Shown here: in pieces, positions 63,220 to 64,000 of the stretch
Position numbering within the stretch: position 1 is the stretch's first letter
How the letters are laid out: each line of letters begins with the position of its first letter
Assembly: GCF_023634025.1 (NCBI RefSeq)
Contig: NZ_JALJCW010000001.1
Span: 62,001-126,000, forward strand
Source: Hanstruepera flava
GTDB lineage: Bacteria > Bacteroidota > Bacteroidia > Flavobacteriales > Flavobacteriaceae
Direction: 5' to 3'
DNA length: 64,000 nucleotides
Made by a program: the position numbers and the translations under genes
Notes under the pieces: generated by a model
What the model was told of the DNA's origin: nothing
Seen by the model: only the letters and a program-made list of their open reading frames with translations
The model's database searches: none

Positions 63220-64000
63220 TTAATTCCATACTTTCTTTCCTTCACTTTCAAGCTTTTTCAAATTAGCTTTTATTTTCTTTTTCATTTGAACTATTTCACT
63301 CTCTATACTCAATTGAGACCTTATAATTTCCTGTTGTATTTTAATACCTGGGCAAGGTATTTCAATATCATATAAATCGTCCTTATCAAGAGAAACATTA
63401 GACGTTCCAGTCATTAAAGATGCAATAATTTCTTCTTTCATAGCTGATAAAATGAAATATAAATATTTAGGCAATAATATAGTTTCATCCAAGACTTCGA
63501 TACCACACATAATATTTGCTAATGCAAATTTTCCCTCTATATAATGTAAGCGTCTCACACTAGCATGGCCATGACCTGTTGATGAAACTATTGGCACACA
63601 TATAGCTTTGCAATTAAAAGAATAACTCTTTGACGTTTTAAAATTTTCTGCTGTTACAACAAAAGGATATTCTCCTTCTTCCGTACTTTGAGCACCAGAT
63701 TTTCCTTTAAATACATTAATTAGCTTCTTATCTAACTTTCGAGTTGGATAATTTGAACTATTTGCATAGTGTATTGCTCTGTATCTTCTGCCAACTAAAC
63801 TCAAACATTTATCATTAAGTATTTCTGTTTTCTCTACTAAATTAAATTTCACTTTTTCGCTAAATACCTTTTTATGACTTTTAAAAGATTCCAAAAGAAA
63901 CTTGGTTTCAGATAAATCATTTTGCTTAATTGGCTTTCTAGCTCCAGTTTGGGTGAACCCATCATTTTTTATCTGAATAAACAAAATTTCACTTTTTTGT
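63220..64000 (-). CDS. DNA methylase C-terminus fused to a type I specificity domain (partial)
   Basis: The frame runs off the window end, so only the last 260 residues are seen; a TTG at 63984 is internal, not a true start. EILFIQIKNDGFTQTGARKPI resembles the C-terminal block of N6-adenine methylases of type I systems (usually FxxxxxDGxxLDxxRxP). A single target-recognition half follows: FKGKSGAQSTEEGEYPFVVT, and IPCPGIKIQQEIIRSQLS, typical of HsdS, then a coiled-coil end. It is probably part of a type I or IIG restriction-modification gene set lying beyond the window. Confidence 0.72.
   Translation of the reverse strand, partial: QKSEILFIQIKNDGFTQTGARKPIKQNDLSETKFLLESFKSHKKVFSEKVKFNLVEKTEILNDKCLSLVGRRYRAIHYANSSNYPTRKLDKKLINVFKGKSGAQSTEEGEYPFVVTAENFKTSKSYSFNCKAICVPIVSSTGHGHASVRRLHYIEGKFALANIMCGIEVLDETILLPKYLYFILSAMKEEIIASLMTGTSNVSLDKDDLYDIEIPCPGIKIQQEIIRSQLSIESEIVQMKKKIKANLKKLESEGKKVWN

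Overview
This 64 kb window looks like a chromosomal segment of a low-GC member of the Flavobacteriaceae (Bacteroidota), probably marine. The evidence is: promoters of the TTTG-N19-21-TAnnTTTG type, almost no Shine-Dalgarno sites, several TTG starts, bacillithiol synthesis (BshB1), a protein with a type IX secretion C-terminal signal, a fused CcsB-CcsA cytochrome c maturation protein, and marker families DUF4290, DUF2911 and DUF493. The genus is inference. No rRNA, CRISPR array, prophage or insertion sequence was seen.

Layout. 1-9151: an accessory stretch of mostly single-gene units for exported or lipid-anchored proteins (S41 peptidase, esterase, lipoproteins, thioredoxin-like, SnoaL-like, erythromycin esterase-like), with recurring short motifs in the gaps. 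9193-35060: housekeeping and envelope genes, namely a universal stress protein, a pair of M28 peptidases, tRNA-His, bshB1, a PLP trans-sulfuration enzyme, a MATE pump, mscL, ccsBA, truncated hemoglobin, kdsC, a UbiA prenyltransferase, maf, an MscS-like protein, corA, a PIG-L deacetylase, a sodium symporter with a 33-residue micro-protein in front, and an XRE regulator with its membrane partner.

36545-48328 is a two-operon light and oxidative stress cluster: a TetR-type regulator, an AarF/UbiB kinase, an NAD-binding protein, DUF2256, DASH cryptochrome, iron-sulfur (6-4)-type photolyase, TIGR03643 protein, GTP cyclohydrolase I, SDR, glutathione peroxidase, TspO, an SRPBCC protein and a CPD photolyase. 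Both operons begin with the same promoter carrying the inverted repeat TGTTTAA-N16-TTAAACA, which makes the TetR protein the likely common regulator.

48409-58792 returns to housekeeping: a T9SS FG-GAP protein, murA, DUF4290, DUF493, recQ, fmt, two tandem HU genes, YqgE/AlgH, a class IV aminotransferase and a START-like protein, then tRNA-Met.

Downstream of tRNA-Met (59046-64000) the content changes to repeats and a defence-type island. It holds a 248-residue unknown protein, then a compact minus-strand cassette of a structured intergenic RNA candidate, a 518-residue reverse transcriptase with a YCDD active site, and a protein resembling Nmad2 (nucleotide modification associated domain 2). 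At the window edge is the end of a DNA methylase fused to a specificity domain. The reverse transcriptase plus Nmad2-like cassette is the best candidate for an undescribed system. It resembles the defence-associated reverse transcriptases (DRT/UG class), but I cannot match its two-gene composition to a known subtype.
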